A DNA stretch of 64,000 nt from Arenicola marina. Lineage: Eukaryota > Annelida > Polychaeta > Arenicolidae. The notes beneath the pieces are model-generated. The model did not search any database and had not been told where the DNA came from. It saw nothing but the letters and a program-made list of their open reading frames with translations. The position numbers and the translations under genes are program-made. This document shows positions 28,301-42,539 of this stretch, in pieces (positions within the stretch are counted from its first letter, which is position 1; each line of letters begins with the position of its first letter). The DNA lies in assembly GCA_964019135.1 (NCBI GenBank), contig OZ025250.1, forward strand, positions 47,089,174-47,153,173, given 5' to 3'.

Positions 28301-31300
28301 TGGTGACGGGGCGGGGGTCACACTGGCCGGTGGTGACGGGGCGGGGGTCTGCCTCACTGGCCGGTGGTGACGGGGCGTGGTTCACACTGGCCGGTTGTGA
28401 CGGGGCGGGGGTCTGTCACACTGGCCGGGGATGACGGGGTGGGGGTCGGTCTCACTGGCCGGTGGTGACGAGGCGGGGGTCTGTCTCACAGGCCGGGGAT
28501 GACGGGCCGGTGGCCATACAGGCCGGTGGTGACGGGGCAGGGGTCTGTCTCAATGGCCGGGGATGACGGGGCGTGGTTCCCACTGGCCGGTTGTGACGGG
28601 GCGGGGGTCTGTCACACTAGCCGGGAACGACGGGGTGGGGATCGGTCTCACTGGCCGGTGGTGACGAGGCGGGGGTCTGTCTCACAGGCCGGGGATGACG
28701 GGGCGGGGGTCTGTCTCACAGGCCGGGGATGACGGGGCGGGGGTCTGTCTCACAGGCCGGGGATGACGGGCCGGTGGTCATACAGGCCGGTGGTGACGGG
28801 GCAGGGGTCTGTCTCAATGGCCGGGGATGACGGGGCGTGGTTCACACTGGCCGGTTGTGACGGGGCGGGGGTCTGTCACACTGGCCGGGGACGACGGGGT
28901 GGGGGTCACACAGGCTGGTGGTGACGGGGCGGGGGTCTGTCTCAATGGCCAGTGGTGACGGGGCGGGGGTCACACTGGCCGGTGGTGACGGGGCGGGGGT
29001 CTGTCTCACAGGCCGGGGATGACGGGCCGGTGGCCATACAGGCCGGGGATGAAGGGCCGGTGGCCATACAGGCCGGTGGTGACGTAGCAAGGGTCTGTCT
29101 CAATGGCCGGGGATGACGGGGCGTGGTTCCCACTGGCCGGTTGTGACGGGGCGGGGGTCTGTCACACTGGCCGGGGACGACGGGGTGGGGGTCGGTCTCA
29201 CTGGCCGGTGGTGATGGGGCGGGGGTCTGTCTCACAGGCCGGGGATGACGGGGCGGGGGTCACACAGGCTGGTGGTGACGGGGCGGGGGTCTGTCTCAAT
29301 GGCCGGTGGTGACGGGGCGGGGGTCACACTGGCCGGTGGTGACGGGGCGGGGGTCTGTCTCACAGGCCGGTGGTGATGGGGCGGGGGTCTGTCTCACAGG
29401 CCGGGGATGACGGGCCGGTGGCCATACAGGCCGGTGGTGACGGGGCGGGGGTCTGTCTCACAGGCCGGTTGTGAGGGGGCGGGGGTCTGTCACACTGGCC
29501 GGGGATGACGGGTTGGGGGTCGGTCTCACTGGCCGGTGGTGACGGGGCGGGGGTCACACTGGCCGGTGGTGACGGAGCGGGGGTCACACAGGCTGGTGGT
29601 GACGAGGCAGGGGTCTTCCTCAATGGCCGGGGATGACGGGGCGGGGGTCACACTGGCCGGTGGTGACGGGGCGGGGGTCATACAGGCTGGTGGTGACGGG
29701 GCAGGGGTCTTCCTCAAAGGCCGGGGATGACGGGGCGGGGTCACACTGGCCGGTGGTGACGGGGCGGGGGTCACACTGGCCGGTGGTGACGGGGCAGGGG
29801 TCTGTCTCAATGGCCGGGGGTGACGGGGCGGGGGTCTGTCTCAATGGCCGGTGGTGACGGGACGGGGGTCTGTCTCACTGGCCGATGGTGACGGGGCGGG
29901 GGTCTGTCTCACTGGCCGGTGGGGATGGGGCGGGGGTCTGTCTCACAGGCCGGGGATGACGGGGCGGGGGTCACACAGGCTGGTGGTGACGGGGCGGGGG
30001 TCTGTCTCACTGGCCGGTGGTGACGGGGCGGAGGTCTGTCTCAATGGCCGGTGGTGACGGGGCGGGGGTGTGTCTCACTGGCCGGTGGTGACGGGGCGGA
30101 GGTCTGTCTCAATGGCGGGTGGTGACGGGGCGGGGGTCTGTCTCACTGGCCGGTGGTGACGGGGCAGGGGCCTGTCTCAATGGCCGGTAGTGACGGGGCG
30201 GGGGTCTGTCTCACTGGCCGGTGGTGACGGGGCGGGGGTCTGTCTCACTGGCCGGTGGTGATGGGGCGGGGGTCTGTCTCACAGGCCGGGGATGACGGGG
30301 CGGGGGTCACACAGGCTGGTGGTGACGGGGCGGGGGTCTGTCTCAATGGCCGGTGGTGACGGAGCGGGGGTCACAGTGGCCGGTGGTGACGGGGCGGGGG
30401 TCTGTCTCACAGGCCGGTGGTGATGGGGCGGGGGCCTGTCTCACAGGCCGGGGATGACGGGTCGGTGGCCATACAGGCCGGTGATGACGGGCCGGTGGCC
30501 GTACAGGCCGGTGGTGACGGGGCAGGGGTCTGTCTCAATGGCCGGGGATGACGGGGCGTGGTTCCCACTGGCCGGTTGTGACGGGGCCGGGGGTCTGTCC
30601 CACAGGCCGGGGATGACGGGGCGGGGGTCTGTCTCACAGGCCGGGGATGACGGGGCGGGGGTCTGTCTCACAGGCCGGGGATGACGGGCCGGTGGTCATA
30701 CAGGCCGGTGGTGACGGGGCAGGGGTCTGTCTCAATGGCCGGGGATGACGGGGCGTGGTTCACACTGGCCGGTTGTGACGGGGCGGGTGTGTGTCACACT
30801 GGCCGGTGGTGACGAGGTGGGGGTCTGTCCCACAGGCCGGGGATGACGGGGCGGGGGTCTGTCTCACAGGCCGGTGATGACGGGGCGGGGGTCTGTCTCA
30901 CAGGCCGGGGATGACGGTCCGGTGGTCATACAGGCCGGTGGTGACGGGGCAGGGGTCTGTCTCAATGGCCGGGGATGACGGGGCGTGGTTCACACTGGCC
31001 GGTTGTGACGGGGCGGGGGTCTGTCACACTGGCCGGGGATGACGGGGTGGGGGTCGGTCTCACTGGCCGGTGGTGACGAGGCGGGGGTCTGTCTCACAGG
31101 CCGGGGATGACGGGCCGCTGGTCATACAATCCGGTGGTGACGGGGCAGGGGTCTGTCTCAATGGCCGGGGATGACGGGGCGTGGTTCACACTGGCCGGTT
31201 GTGACGGGGCGGGGGTCTGTCACACTGGCCGGGGATGACGGGGTGGGGGTCGGTCTCACTGGCCGGTGGTAACGACTCGGGGGTCTGTCTCACATGCCGG

Positions 31301-31420
31301 GGATGACGGGGCGGGGGTCACACAGGCTGGTGGTATCGGGGCGGGGGTCTGTCTCAATGGCCGGTGGTGACGGGGCGGGGGTCACACTGGCCGGTGGTGA
31401 CGGGGCGGGGGTCTGCCTCA
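25340..31420. repeat. Two tandem copies of a 3,131-bp higher-order repeat
   Basis: Markers at 25,368, 25,711, 25,972, 26,229, 26,395, 26,489 and 27,323 recur 3,131 bp later (28,499 to 30,454). Later in the copies the offset falls to 3,064 bp because about 67 bp, two monomers, is missing near 30,590. A rare private variant, CCGCTGGTCATACAATCCGG, is present in both copies at 28,051 and 31,115. Confidence 0.85.
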
Positions 31421-34400
31421 CTGGCCGGTTGTGACGGGGCGGGGGTCACACAGGCTGGTGGTGACGAGGCAGGGGTCTTCCTCAATGGCCGGGGATGACG
31501 GGGCGGGGGTCACACTGGCCGGTGGTGACGGGGCGGGGGTCATACAGGCTGGTGGTGACGGGGCAGGGGTCTTCCTCAAAGGCCGGGGATGACGGGGCGG
31601 GGTCAGACTGGCCGGTGGTGACGGGGCGGGGGTCACACTGGCCGGTGGTGACGGGGCAGGGGTCTGTCTCAATGGCCGGGGGTGACGGGGCGGGTGTCTG
31701 TCTCAATGGCCGGTGGTGACGGGACGGGGGTCTGTCTCACTGGCCGATGGTGACGCGGCGGGGGTCTGTCTCACTGGCCGGTGGTGATGGGGCGGGGGTC
31801 TGTCTCACAGGCCGGGGATGACGGGGCGGGGGTCACACAGGCTGGTGGTGACGGGGCGGGGGTCTGTCTCACTGGCCGGTGGTGACGGGGCGGAGGTCTG
31901 TCTCAATGGCCGGTGGTGACGGGGCGGGGGTCTGTCTCCCTGGCCGGTGGTGACGGGGCAGGGGCCTGTCTCAATGGCCGGTGGTGACGAGGCGGGGGTC
32001 TGTCTCACTGGCCGGTGGTGACGGGGCGGGGGTCTGTCTCACTGGCCGGTGGTGATGGGGCGGGGGTCTGTCTCACAGGCCGGGGATGACGGGGCGGGGG
32101 TCACACAGGCTGGTGGTGACGGGGCGGGGGTCTGTCTCACAGGCCGGTGGTGACGGGGCGGGGGTCACACTGGCCGGTGGTGATGGGGCGGGGGTCTGTC
32201 TCACAGGCCGGGGATGACGGGGCGGGGGTCTGTCTCACAGGCCGGGGATGACGGGCCGGTGGTCATACAGGCCGGTGGTGACGGGGCAGGGGTCTGTCTC
32301 AATGGCCGGGGATGACGGGGCGTGGTTCACACTGGCCGGTTGTGACGGGGCGGGGGTCTGTCACACTGGCCGGGGATGACGGGGGGGGGTCGGTCTCACT
32401 GGCCGGGGATGACGGGCCGGTGGCCATACAGGCCGGTGGTGACGTAGCAAGGGTCTGTCTCAATGGCCGGGGATGACGGGGCGTGGTTCACACTGGCCGG
32501 TTGTGACGGGGCGGGGGTCTGTCACACTGGCCGGGGACGACGGGGTGGGGGTCGGTCTCACTGGCCGGTGGTGACGAGGCGGGGGTCTGTCTCACATGCC
32601 GGGGATGACGGGGCGGGGGTCACACAGGCTGGTGGTGACGGGGCGGGGGTCTGTCTCAATGGCCGGTGGTGACGGGGCGGGGGTCACACTGGCCGGTGGT
32701 GACGGGACGGGTGTCTGCCTCACTGGCCGGTGGTGACGAGGCGGGGGTCTGTATCACAGGCCGGGGATGACGGGCCGGTGGTCATACAATCCGGTGGTGA
32801 CGGGGCAGGGGTCTGTCTCAATGGCCGGTGGTGACGGGGCGGGGGTCACACTGGCCGGTGGTGACGGGGCGGGGGTCTGCCTCACTGGCCGGTGGTGACG
32901 GGGCGGGGGTCACACAGGCTGGTGGTGACGAGGCAGGGGTCTTCCTCAATGGCCGGGGATGACGGGGCGGGGTCAGACTGGCCGGTGGTGACGGGGCGGG
33001 GGTCATACAGGCTGGTGGTGACGGGGCAGGGGTCTTCCTCAAAGGCCGGGGATGACGGGGCGGGGTCAGACTGGCCGGTGGTGACGGGGCGGGGGTCAGA
33101 CTGGCCGGTGGTGACGGGGCAGGGGTCTGTCTCAATGGCCGGGGGTGACGGGGCGGGGGTCTGTCTCAATGGCCGGTGGTGACGGGACGGCGGTCTGTCT
33201 CACTGTCCGATGGTGACGGGGCGGGGGTCTGTCTCACTGGCCGGTGGTGATGGGGCGGGGGTCTGTCTCACAGGCCGGGGATGACGGGGCGGGGGTCACA
33301 CAGGCTGGTGGTGACGGGGCGGGGGTCTGTCTCACTGGCCGGTGGTGACGGGGCGGAGGTCTGTCTCAATGGCCGGTGGTGACGGGGCGGGGGTCTGTCT
33401 CACTGGTCGGTGGTGACGGGGCAGGGGCCTGTCTCAATGGCCGGTGGTGACGGGGCGGGGGTCTGTCTCACTGGCCGGTGGTGATGGGGCGGGGGTCTGT
33501 CTCACAAGCCGGGGATGACGGGGCGGGGGTCAGACAGGCTGGTGGTGACGGGGCGGGGGTCTGTCTCAATGGCCGGTGGTGACGGGGCGGGGGTCACACT
33601 GGCCGGTGGTGACGGGGCGGGGGTCTGTCTCACAGGCCGGTGGTGATGGGGCGGGGGTCTGTCTCACAGGCCGGGGATGACGGGCCGGTGGCCATACAGG
33701 CCGGGGATGACGGGCCGGTGGCCATACAGGCCGGTGGTGACGGGGCAGGGGTCTGTCTCAATGGCCGGGGATGACGGGGCGTGGTTCCCACTGGCCGGTT
33801 GTGACGGGGCGGGGGTCTGTCACACTAGCCGGGGACGACTGGGTGGGGGTCGGTCTCACTGGCCGGTGGTGACGAGGCGGGGGTCTGTCTCACAGGCCGG
33901 GGATGGCGGGGCGGGGGTCTGTCTCACAGGCCGGGGATGACGGGGCGGGGGTCTGTCTCACAGGCCGGGGATGACGGGCCGGTGGTCATACAGGCCGGTG
34001 GTGACGAGGCAGGGGTCTGTCTCAATGGCCGGGGATAACGGGGCGTGGTTCACACTGGCCGGTTGTGACGGGGCGGGGGTCTGTCACACTGGCCGGATAT
34101 GACGGGGTGGCGGTCGGTCTCACTGGCCGGTGGTGACGAGGCGGGGGTCTGTCTCACAGGCCGGGCATGACGGGCCGGTGGCCATACAGGCCGGTGGTGA
34201 CGGGGCAGGGGTCTGTCTCAATGGCCGGGGATGACGGGGCGTGGTTCACACTGGCCGGTTGTGACGGGGCGGGGGTCTGTCACACTGGCCGGGGACGACG
34301 GGGTGGGGGTCACACAGGCCGGTGGTGACGTAGCAAGGGTCTGTCTCAATGGCTGGGGATGACGGGGCGTGGTTCCCACTGGCCGGTTGTGACGGGGCGG

Positions 34401-36189
34401 GGGTCTGTCACACTGGCCGGGGACGACGGGGTGGGGGTCTGTCTCACTGGCCGGTGGTGACGAGGCGGGGGTCTGTCTCACAGGCCGGGGATGACGGGGC
34501 GGGGGTCTGTCACACAGGCCGGGGATGACGGGGCGGCGGTCTGTCTCACAGGCCGGGGATGACGGGCCGGTGGTCATACAGGCCGGTGGTGACGGGGCAG
34601 GGGTCTGTCTCAATGGCCGGTGGTGACGGGGCGGGGGTCACACTGGCCGGTGGTGACGGGGCGGGGGTCTGTCTCACTGGCCGGGGACGACGGGGTGGGG
34701 GTCACACAGGCTGGTGGTGACGGGGCGGGGGTATGTCTCAATGGCCGGTGGTGACGGGGCGAGGGTCACACTGGCCGGTGGTGACGGGGCGGGGGTCTGT
34801 CTCACAGGCCGGGGATGACGGGCCGGTATCCATACAGGCCGGGGATGACGGGCCGGTGGCCATACAGGCCGGTGGTGACGGGGCAGGGGTCTGTCTCAAT
34901 GGCCGGGGATGACGGGGCGTGGTTCACACTGGCCGGTTGTGCCGGGTCGGGGGTCCGTCACACTGGCCGGGGACGACGGGGTGGGGGTCGGTCTCACTGG
35001 CCGGTGGTGACGAGGCGGGGGTCTGTCTCACAGGCCGGGGATGACGGGGCGGGGGTCTGTCTCACAGGCCGTGGATGACGGGGCGGGGGTCTGTCTCACT
35101 GGCCAGTGGTGACGGGGCGGGGGTCTGTCACACAGGCTGGTGGTGACGGGGCGGGGTTCTGTCTCAATGGCCGGTGGTGACGGGGCGGGGGTCACACTGG
35201 CCGGTGGTGACGGGGCGGGGGTCTGTCTCACAGACCGGTGGTGATGGGGCGGGGGTCTGTCTCACAGGCCGGGGATGACGGGCCGGTGGCCATACAGGCC
35301 GGTGGTGACGGGGCAGGGGTCTGTCTCAATGGCCGGGGATGACGGGGCGTGGTTCACACTGGCCGGTTGTGCCGGGTCGGGGGTCTGTCACACTGGCCGG
35401 GGACGACGGGGTGGGGTTCGGTCTCACTGGCCGGTGGTGACGAGGCGGGGGTCTGTCTCACAGGCCGGGGATGACGGGGCGGGGGTCTGTCTCACAGGCC
35501 GTGGATGACGGGGCGGGGGTCTGTCTCACTGGCCGGTGGTGACGAGGCGGGGTTCTGTCTCAATGGCCGGGGATGACGGGGCGGGGGTCATACTGGCCGG
35601 TGGTGACGGGGCAGGGGTCTTCCTCAAGGGACGGGGATGACGGGGCGGGGTCACACTGGCCGGTGGTGACGGGGTGGGGGTCTGTCTCACTGGCCGGTGG
35701 TGATGGGGCGGGGAGTCTGTCTCACAGGCCGGGGATGACGGGGCGGGGGTCATACTGGCCGGTAGTGTCGGGGCAGGGGTCTGTCTTAATGGCCTCGGAT
35801 GACGGGGCGGGGGTCACACTGGCCGGTGGTGACCGGGCGGGGGTCTGTCACACTGGCCGGGGATGACGGGGAAGGGGTCTGTCTCACTGGCCGGTGGTGA
35901 CGGGGCGGGAGTCTGCCTCACTGGCCGGTGGTGACGGGGCGGGGGTCACACAGGCTGGTGGTGACGAGGCAGGGGTCTGTCACACTGGCCGGGGATGACG
36001 GGGCGGGGTTCACAATGGCAGGTGGTGACGGAACAGGGGTCTGTCACACTGGCCGGTGGTGACGGGGCAGGGGTCTGTCTCACTGACCGGTGGTGACGGG
36101 GCTGGGAGTCTGCTGTCTCACAGGCCGGTGGTGACGGGGCGGCGGTCATACAGGCCGGTGGTGACGGGGCGGGGGTCTGTCTCAATGGC

Positions 36190-39100
36190 CGGGGGTAACG
36201 GGGCAGGGGTCTGTCTCACAGGCCGGGGATGACGGGCCGGTGGCCATACAGGCCGGGGATGACGGGCCGGTGGCCATACAGGCCGGTGGTGACGGGGCAG
36301 GGGTCTGTCTCAATGGCCGGGGATGACGGGGCGTGGTTCCCACTGGCCGGTTGTGACGGGGCGGGGGTCTGTCACACTAGCCGGGGACGACGGGGTGGGG
36401 GTCGGTCTCACTGGCCGGTGGTGACGAGGCGGGGGTCTGTCTCACAGACCGGGGATGACGGGGCGGGGGTCTGTCTCGCAGGCCGGGGATGACGGGGCGG
36501 GGGTCTGTCTCACAGGCCGGGGATGACGGGCCGGTGGTCATACAGGCCAGTGGTGACGGGGCAGGGGTCTGTCTCAATGGCCGGGGATAACGGGGCGTGG
36601 TTCACACTGGCCGGTTGTGACGGGGCGGGGGTCTGTCACACTGGCCGGATATGACGGGGTGGGGGTCGGTCTCACTGGCCGGTGGTGACGAGGCGGGGGT
36701 CTGTCTCACAGGCCGGGCATGACGGGCCGGTGGCCATACAGGCCGGTGGTGACGGGGCAGGGGTCTGTCTCAATGGCCGGGGATGACGGGGCGTGGTTCA
36801 CACTGGCCGGTTGTGACGGGGCGGGGGTCTGTCACACTGGCCGGGGACGACGGGGTGGGGGTCACACAGGCTGGTGGTGACGGGGCGGGGGTCTGTCTCA
36901 ATGGCCGGTGGTGACGGGGCGGGGGTCACACAGGCCGGTGGTGACGGGGCGGGGGTCTGTCTCACAGGCCGGGGATGACGGGCCGGTGGCCATACAGGCC
37001 GGGGATGACGGGCCGGTGGCCATACAGGCCGGTGGTGACGTAGCAAGGGTCTGTCTCAATGGCCGATGATGACGGGGCGGCGGTCTGTCTCACAGGCCGG
37101 GGATGACGGGCCGGTGGTCATACAGGCCGGTGGTGACGGGGCAGGGGTCTGTCTCAATGGCCGGGGATGACGGGGCGGGGGTCTGTCTCACAGGCCGGGG
37201 ATGACGGGGCGGGGGTCTGTCTCACAGGCCGGGGATGACGGGCCGGTGGTCATACAGGCCGGTGGTGACGGGGCAGGGGTCTGTCTCAATGGCCGGTGGT
37301 GACGGGGCGGGGGTCACACTGGCCGGTGGTGACGGGGCGGGGGTCTGCCTCACTGGCCGGTGGTGACGGGGCGGTGGTCACACAGGCTGGTGGTGACGAG
37401 GCAGGGGTCTTCCTCAATGGCCGGGGATGACGGGGCGGGGGTCACACTGGCCGGTGGTGACGGGGCGGGGGTCATACAGGCTGGTGGTGACGGGGCAGGG
37501 GTCTTCCTCAAAGGCCGGGGATGACGGGGCGGGGGTCACACTGGCCGGTGGTGAGGGGGCGGGGGTCACACTGGCCGGTGGTGACGGGGCGGGGGTCACA
37601 CTGGCCGGTGGTGACGGGGCAGGGGTCTGTCTCAATGGCCGGGGGTGACGGGGCGGGGGTCTGTCTCACTGGCCGGTGGTGATGGGGCGGGGAGTCTGTC
37701 TCACAGGCCGGGGATGACGGGGCGGGGGTCATACTGGCCGGTAGTGTCGGGGCAGGGGTCTGTCTTAATGGCCGGGGATGACGGGGCGGGGGTCACACTG
37801 GCCGGTGGTGACCGGGCGGGGGTCTGTCACACTGGCCGGGAATGACGGGGAAGGGGTCTGTCTCACTGGCCGGTGGTGACGGGGCGGAGATTCTGTCTGA
37901 TATTCCGGGGATGACGGGGCGGGGGTCACACAGGCAGGTGGTGACGGAACAGGGGTCTGTCACACTGGCCGGGGATGACGGGGCGGGGTTCACAATGGCA
38001 GGTGGTGACGGAACAGGGGTCTGTCACACTGGCCGGTGGTGACGGGGCAGGGGTCTGTCTCACTGACCGGTGGTGACGGGGCTGGGAGCCTGCTGTCTCA
38101 CAGGCCGGGGATGACGGGGCGGCGGTCATACAGGCCGGTGGTGACGGGGCGGGGGTCTGTCTCAATGGCCGGGGGTGACGGGGCAGGGGTCTGTCTCAAT
38201 GGCCGGGGGTGACGGGGCGGGGGTCTGTCCCAAGGCCGGTGGTGACGGGGCGGGGGTCATACAGGCCGGTGGTGACGGGGCAGGGGTCTGTCTTAATGGC
38301 CGGGGATGACGGGGCGGGGGTCTGTCTCACTGGCCGGTGGTGACGGGGCAGGGGTCTGTCTCAATGGCCGGGGATGACAGGGCTGGGGTCACCCTGGCCG
38401 GTGGTGACGGGGCGGGGTCTGTCACACTGGCCGGGGATGACGGGGTGGGGGTCTGTCTCACTGGCCGGTGGTGACGAGGGGGGGGGGGGGTCTGTCTCAC
38501 AGGCCGGGGATGACAGGACGGGGGCCATACAGGCCGGTGGTGACGAGGCGGGGGTCTGCCTCAAGGGCCGGGGATGATGGGGCGGGGTCACACTGGCCGG
38601 TGGTGACGGGGCGGGGGTCTGTCTCACTGGCCGGTGGTGACGGGGCGGGGGTCCCACTGGCCGGTGGTGACGGGGCGGGGGTCTGTCTCACTGGCCGGTG
38701 GTGACGGGGCGGGGGTCACACTGGCCGGTGGTGACGGGGCGGGGGTCTGTCTCACTGGCCGGTGGTGACGAGACGGGGGTCTGTCTTACAGGCCGGGGAT
38801 GACGGGACGGGGGCCATACAGGCCGGTGGTGACGGGGCAGGGGTCTGTCTGAATGGCCGGTGGTGATGGGGCAGGGGTCTGCCTCAAGGGCCGGGGATGA
38901 CGGGGCGGGGTCACACTGGCCGGTGGTGACGGGGTGGGGTCTGTCACACTGGCCGGGGGTGACGGGGCGGGGGTCTGTCTCAATGGCCGGTGGTGACGGG
39001 GTGGGGGACTGTCTCACTGACCTATGGTGACGGGACGGGGAGTCTGTCTCACAGGCCAGGGATGACGGGGCGGGGGTCTGTCTCACTGGCCGGTGGTGAC

Positions 39101-41820
39101 GGGGCGGGGGTCTGCCTCACTGGCCGGGGTGACGGGGCGGGGGTCTCACTGGCCTGTGGTGTCGGGGCAGGGGTCTGTCTTAATGGCCTCGGATGACGGG
39201 GCGGGGGTCACACTGGCCGGTGGTGACCGGGCGGGGGTCTGTCACACTGGCCGGGGATGACGGGGAAGGGGTCTGTCTCACTGGCCGGTGGTGACGGGGC
39301 GGGGGTCTGCCTCACTGGCCGGTGGTGACGGGGCGGGGGTCACACAGGCTGGTGGTGACGAGGCAGGGGTCTGTCACACTGGCCGGGGATGACGGGGCGG
39401 GGTTCACAATGGCAGGTGGTGATGGAACAGGGGTCTGTCACACTGGCCGGTGGTGACGGGGCAGGGGTCTGTCTCACTGACCGGTGGTGACGGTGCTGGG
39501 AGTCTGCTGTCTCACAGGCCGGGGATGACGGGGCGGCGGTCATACAGGCCGGTGGTGACGGGGCGGGGGTCTGTCTCAATGGCCGGGGGTAACGGGGCAG
39601 GGGTCTGTCTCACAGGCCGGGGATGACGGGCCGGTGGCCATACAGGCCGGGGATGACGGGCCGGTGGCCATACAGGCCGGTGGTGACGGGGCAGGGGTCT
39701 GTCTCAATGGCCGGGGATGACGGGGCGTGGTTCCCACTGGCCGGTTGTGACGGGGCGGGGGTCTGTCACACTAGCCGGGGACGACGGGGTGGGGGTCGGT
39801 CTCACTGGCCGGTGGTGACGAGGCGGGGGTCTGTCTCACAGACCGGGGATGACGGGGCGGGGGTCTGTCTCACAGGCCGGGGATGACGGGGCGGGGGTCT
39901 GTCTCACAGGCCGGGGATGACGGGCCGGTGGTCATACAGGCCGGTGGTGACGGGGCAGGGGTCTGTCTCAATGGCCGGGGATAACGGGGCGTGGTTCACA
40001 CTGGCCGGTTGTGACGGGGCGGGGGTCTGTCACACTGGCCGGATATGACGGGGTGGGGGTCGGTCTCACTGGCCTGTGGTGACGAGGCGGGGGTCTGCCT
40101 CACTGGCCGGTGGTGACGGGGCGGGGGTCACACAGGCTGGTGGTGACGAGGCAGGGGTCTTCCTCAATGGCCGGGGATGACGGGGCGGGGGTCACACTGG
40201 CCGGTGGTGACGGGGCGGGGGTCATACAGGCTGGTGGTGACGGGGCAGGGGTCTTCCTCAAAGGCCGGGGATGACGGGGCGGGGGTCACACTGGCCGGTG
40301 GTGAGGGGGCGGGGGTCACACTGGCCGGTGGTGACGGGGCGGGGGTCACACTGGCCGGTGGTGACGGGGCAGGGGTCTGTCTCAATGGCCGGGGGTGACG
40401 GGGCGGGGGTCTGTCTCACTGGCCGGTGGTGATGGGGCGGGGAGTCTGTCTCACAGGCCGGGGATGACGGGGCGGGGGTCATACTGGCCGGTAGTGTCGG
40501 GGCAGGGGTCTGTCTTAATGGCCGGGGATGACGGGGCGGGGGTCACACTGGCCGGTGGTGACCGGGCGGGGGTCTGTCACACTGGCCGGGAATGACGGAG
40601 AAGGGGTCTGTCTCACTGGCCGGTGGTGACGGGGCGGAGATTCTGTCTGATATTCCGGGGATGACGGGGCGGGGGTCACACAGGCAGGTGGTGACGGAAC
40701 AGGGGTCTGTCACACTGGCCGGGGATGACGGGGCGGGGTTCACAATGGCAGGTGGTGACGGAACAGGGGTCTGTCACACTGGCCGGTGGTGACGGGGCAG
40801 GGGTCTGTCTCACTGACCGGTGGTGACGGGGCTGGGAGCCTGCTGTCTCACAGGCCGGGGAGGACGGGGCGGCGGTCATACAGGCCGGTGGTGACGGGGC
40901 AGGGGTCTGTCTTAATGGCCGGGGATGACGGGGCGGGGGTCTGTCTCACTGGCCGGTGGTGACGGGGCAGGGGTCTGTCTCAATGGCCGGGGATGACAGG
41001 GCTGGGGTCACCCTGGCCGGTGGTGACGGGGCGGGGTCTGTCACACTGGCCGGGGATGACGGGGTGGGGGTCTGTCTCACTGGCCGGTGGTGACGAGGGG
41101 GGGGGGGTCTGTCTCACAGGCCGGGGATGACAGGACGGGGGCCATACAGGCCGGTGGTGACGAGGCGGGGGTCTGCCTCAAGGGCCGGGGATGATGGGGC
41201 GGGGTCACACTGGCCGGTGGTGACGGGGCGGGGGTCTGTCTCACTGGCCGGTGGTGACGGGGCGGGGGTCCCACTGGCCGGTGGTGACGGGGGGGGGGTC
41301 TGTCTCACTGGCCGGTGGTGACGGGGCGGGGGTCACACTGGCCGGTGGTGACGGGGCGGGGGTCTGTCTCACTGGCCGGTGGTGACGAGACGGGGGTCTG
41401 TCTTACAGGCCGGGGATGACGGGACGGGGGCCATACAGGCCGGTGGTGACGGGGCAGGGGTCTGTCTGAATGGCCGGTGGTGATGGGGCAGGGGTCTGCC
41501 TCAAGGGCCGGGGATGACGGGGCGGGGTCACACTGGCCGGTGGTGACGGGGTGGGGTCTGTCACACTGGCCGGGGGTGACGGGGCGGGGGTCTGTCTCAA
41601 TGGCCGGTGGTGACGGGGTGGGGGTCTGTCTCACTGACCTATGGTGACGGGACGGGGAGTCTGTCTCACAGGCCAGGGATGACGGGGCGGGGGTCTGTCT
41701 CACTGGCCGGTGGTGACGGGGCGGGTGTCTGCCTCACTGGCCGGGGTGACGGGGCGGGGGTCTCACTGGCCGGTGGTGACGAGGCGGGGGTCTGTCTCAC
41801 TGGCCGATGGTGACGGGGCG
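36190..41820. repeat. Diverged higher-order repeats in the right flank (offsets 3,394, 2,750 and 2,617 bp)
   Basis: A block at 36,229 recurs at 39,623 (3,394 bp). Markers at 37,427, 37,508, 37,645 and 37,793 recur 2,750 bp later. Markers at 38,497, 38,688, 38,786 and 38,990 recur 2,617 bp later. The changing offset shows deletions between or within the copies. Unusual monomers occur only in this part, for example GGAGATTCTGTCTGATATTCC at 37,886 and 40,636 (quoted span trimmed to its start and end). Individual monomers here are more diverged than in 1-32 kb. Confidence 0.75.
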
Positions 41821-42539
41821 GGGGTCTGTCTCACAGGCCGCGGATGACGGGGCAGGGGTCATACAGGCCGGTGGTGACGGGGCAGGGGTCTGTCTCACAG
41901 GCCGAGGATGACGGGGCGGGGGTCTCACTGGCCGGTGGTGAAGGGGCAGCGGTCTGTTTCAATGGCCGTGGATGACGGGGCGGGGGTCACACTGGCTGGT
42001 GGTGACGGGGCGGGGGTCTGTCTCACAGGCCGGGGATGACGGGGCGGGGGCCACACTGGCCGGTGGTGACGGGGCAGGGGTCTGTCTCACAGGCCGGGGA
42101 TGACGGGCCGGGGGTCATACAGGCCGGTGGTGACAGAGCAGTGGTCTGTTTCAATGGCCGGGGATGACGGGGCGGGTGTCACACTGGCCGGTGGTGACGG
42201 GGCAGGGGTCTGTCTCAATGGTCGGTGATGACGGGGCGGGGGTCACACTGGCAGGTGGTGACGGGGCGGGGGTCTGTCTCACTGGCCGGTGGTGACGGGG
42301 CGGGGGTCTGTCTCACTAGCCGGTGGTGACGGGGCGGGGGTCACACTGGCCGGTGGTGACGGAGCAGGGGTCTGTCTCAATGGCCGGGGGAGACGGGCTG
42401 GGGGTCTGTCTCACTAGCCGGTGGTGACGCAGCGGGGGTCTGTCTCACTGGCCGGTGGTGACGGAGCGGGGTTCTGTCTCACTAGCCGGTGGTGACGGGG
42501 CAGGGTTCTGTCTCACTGGCCGGTGGTGACGGGGCGGGG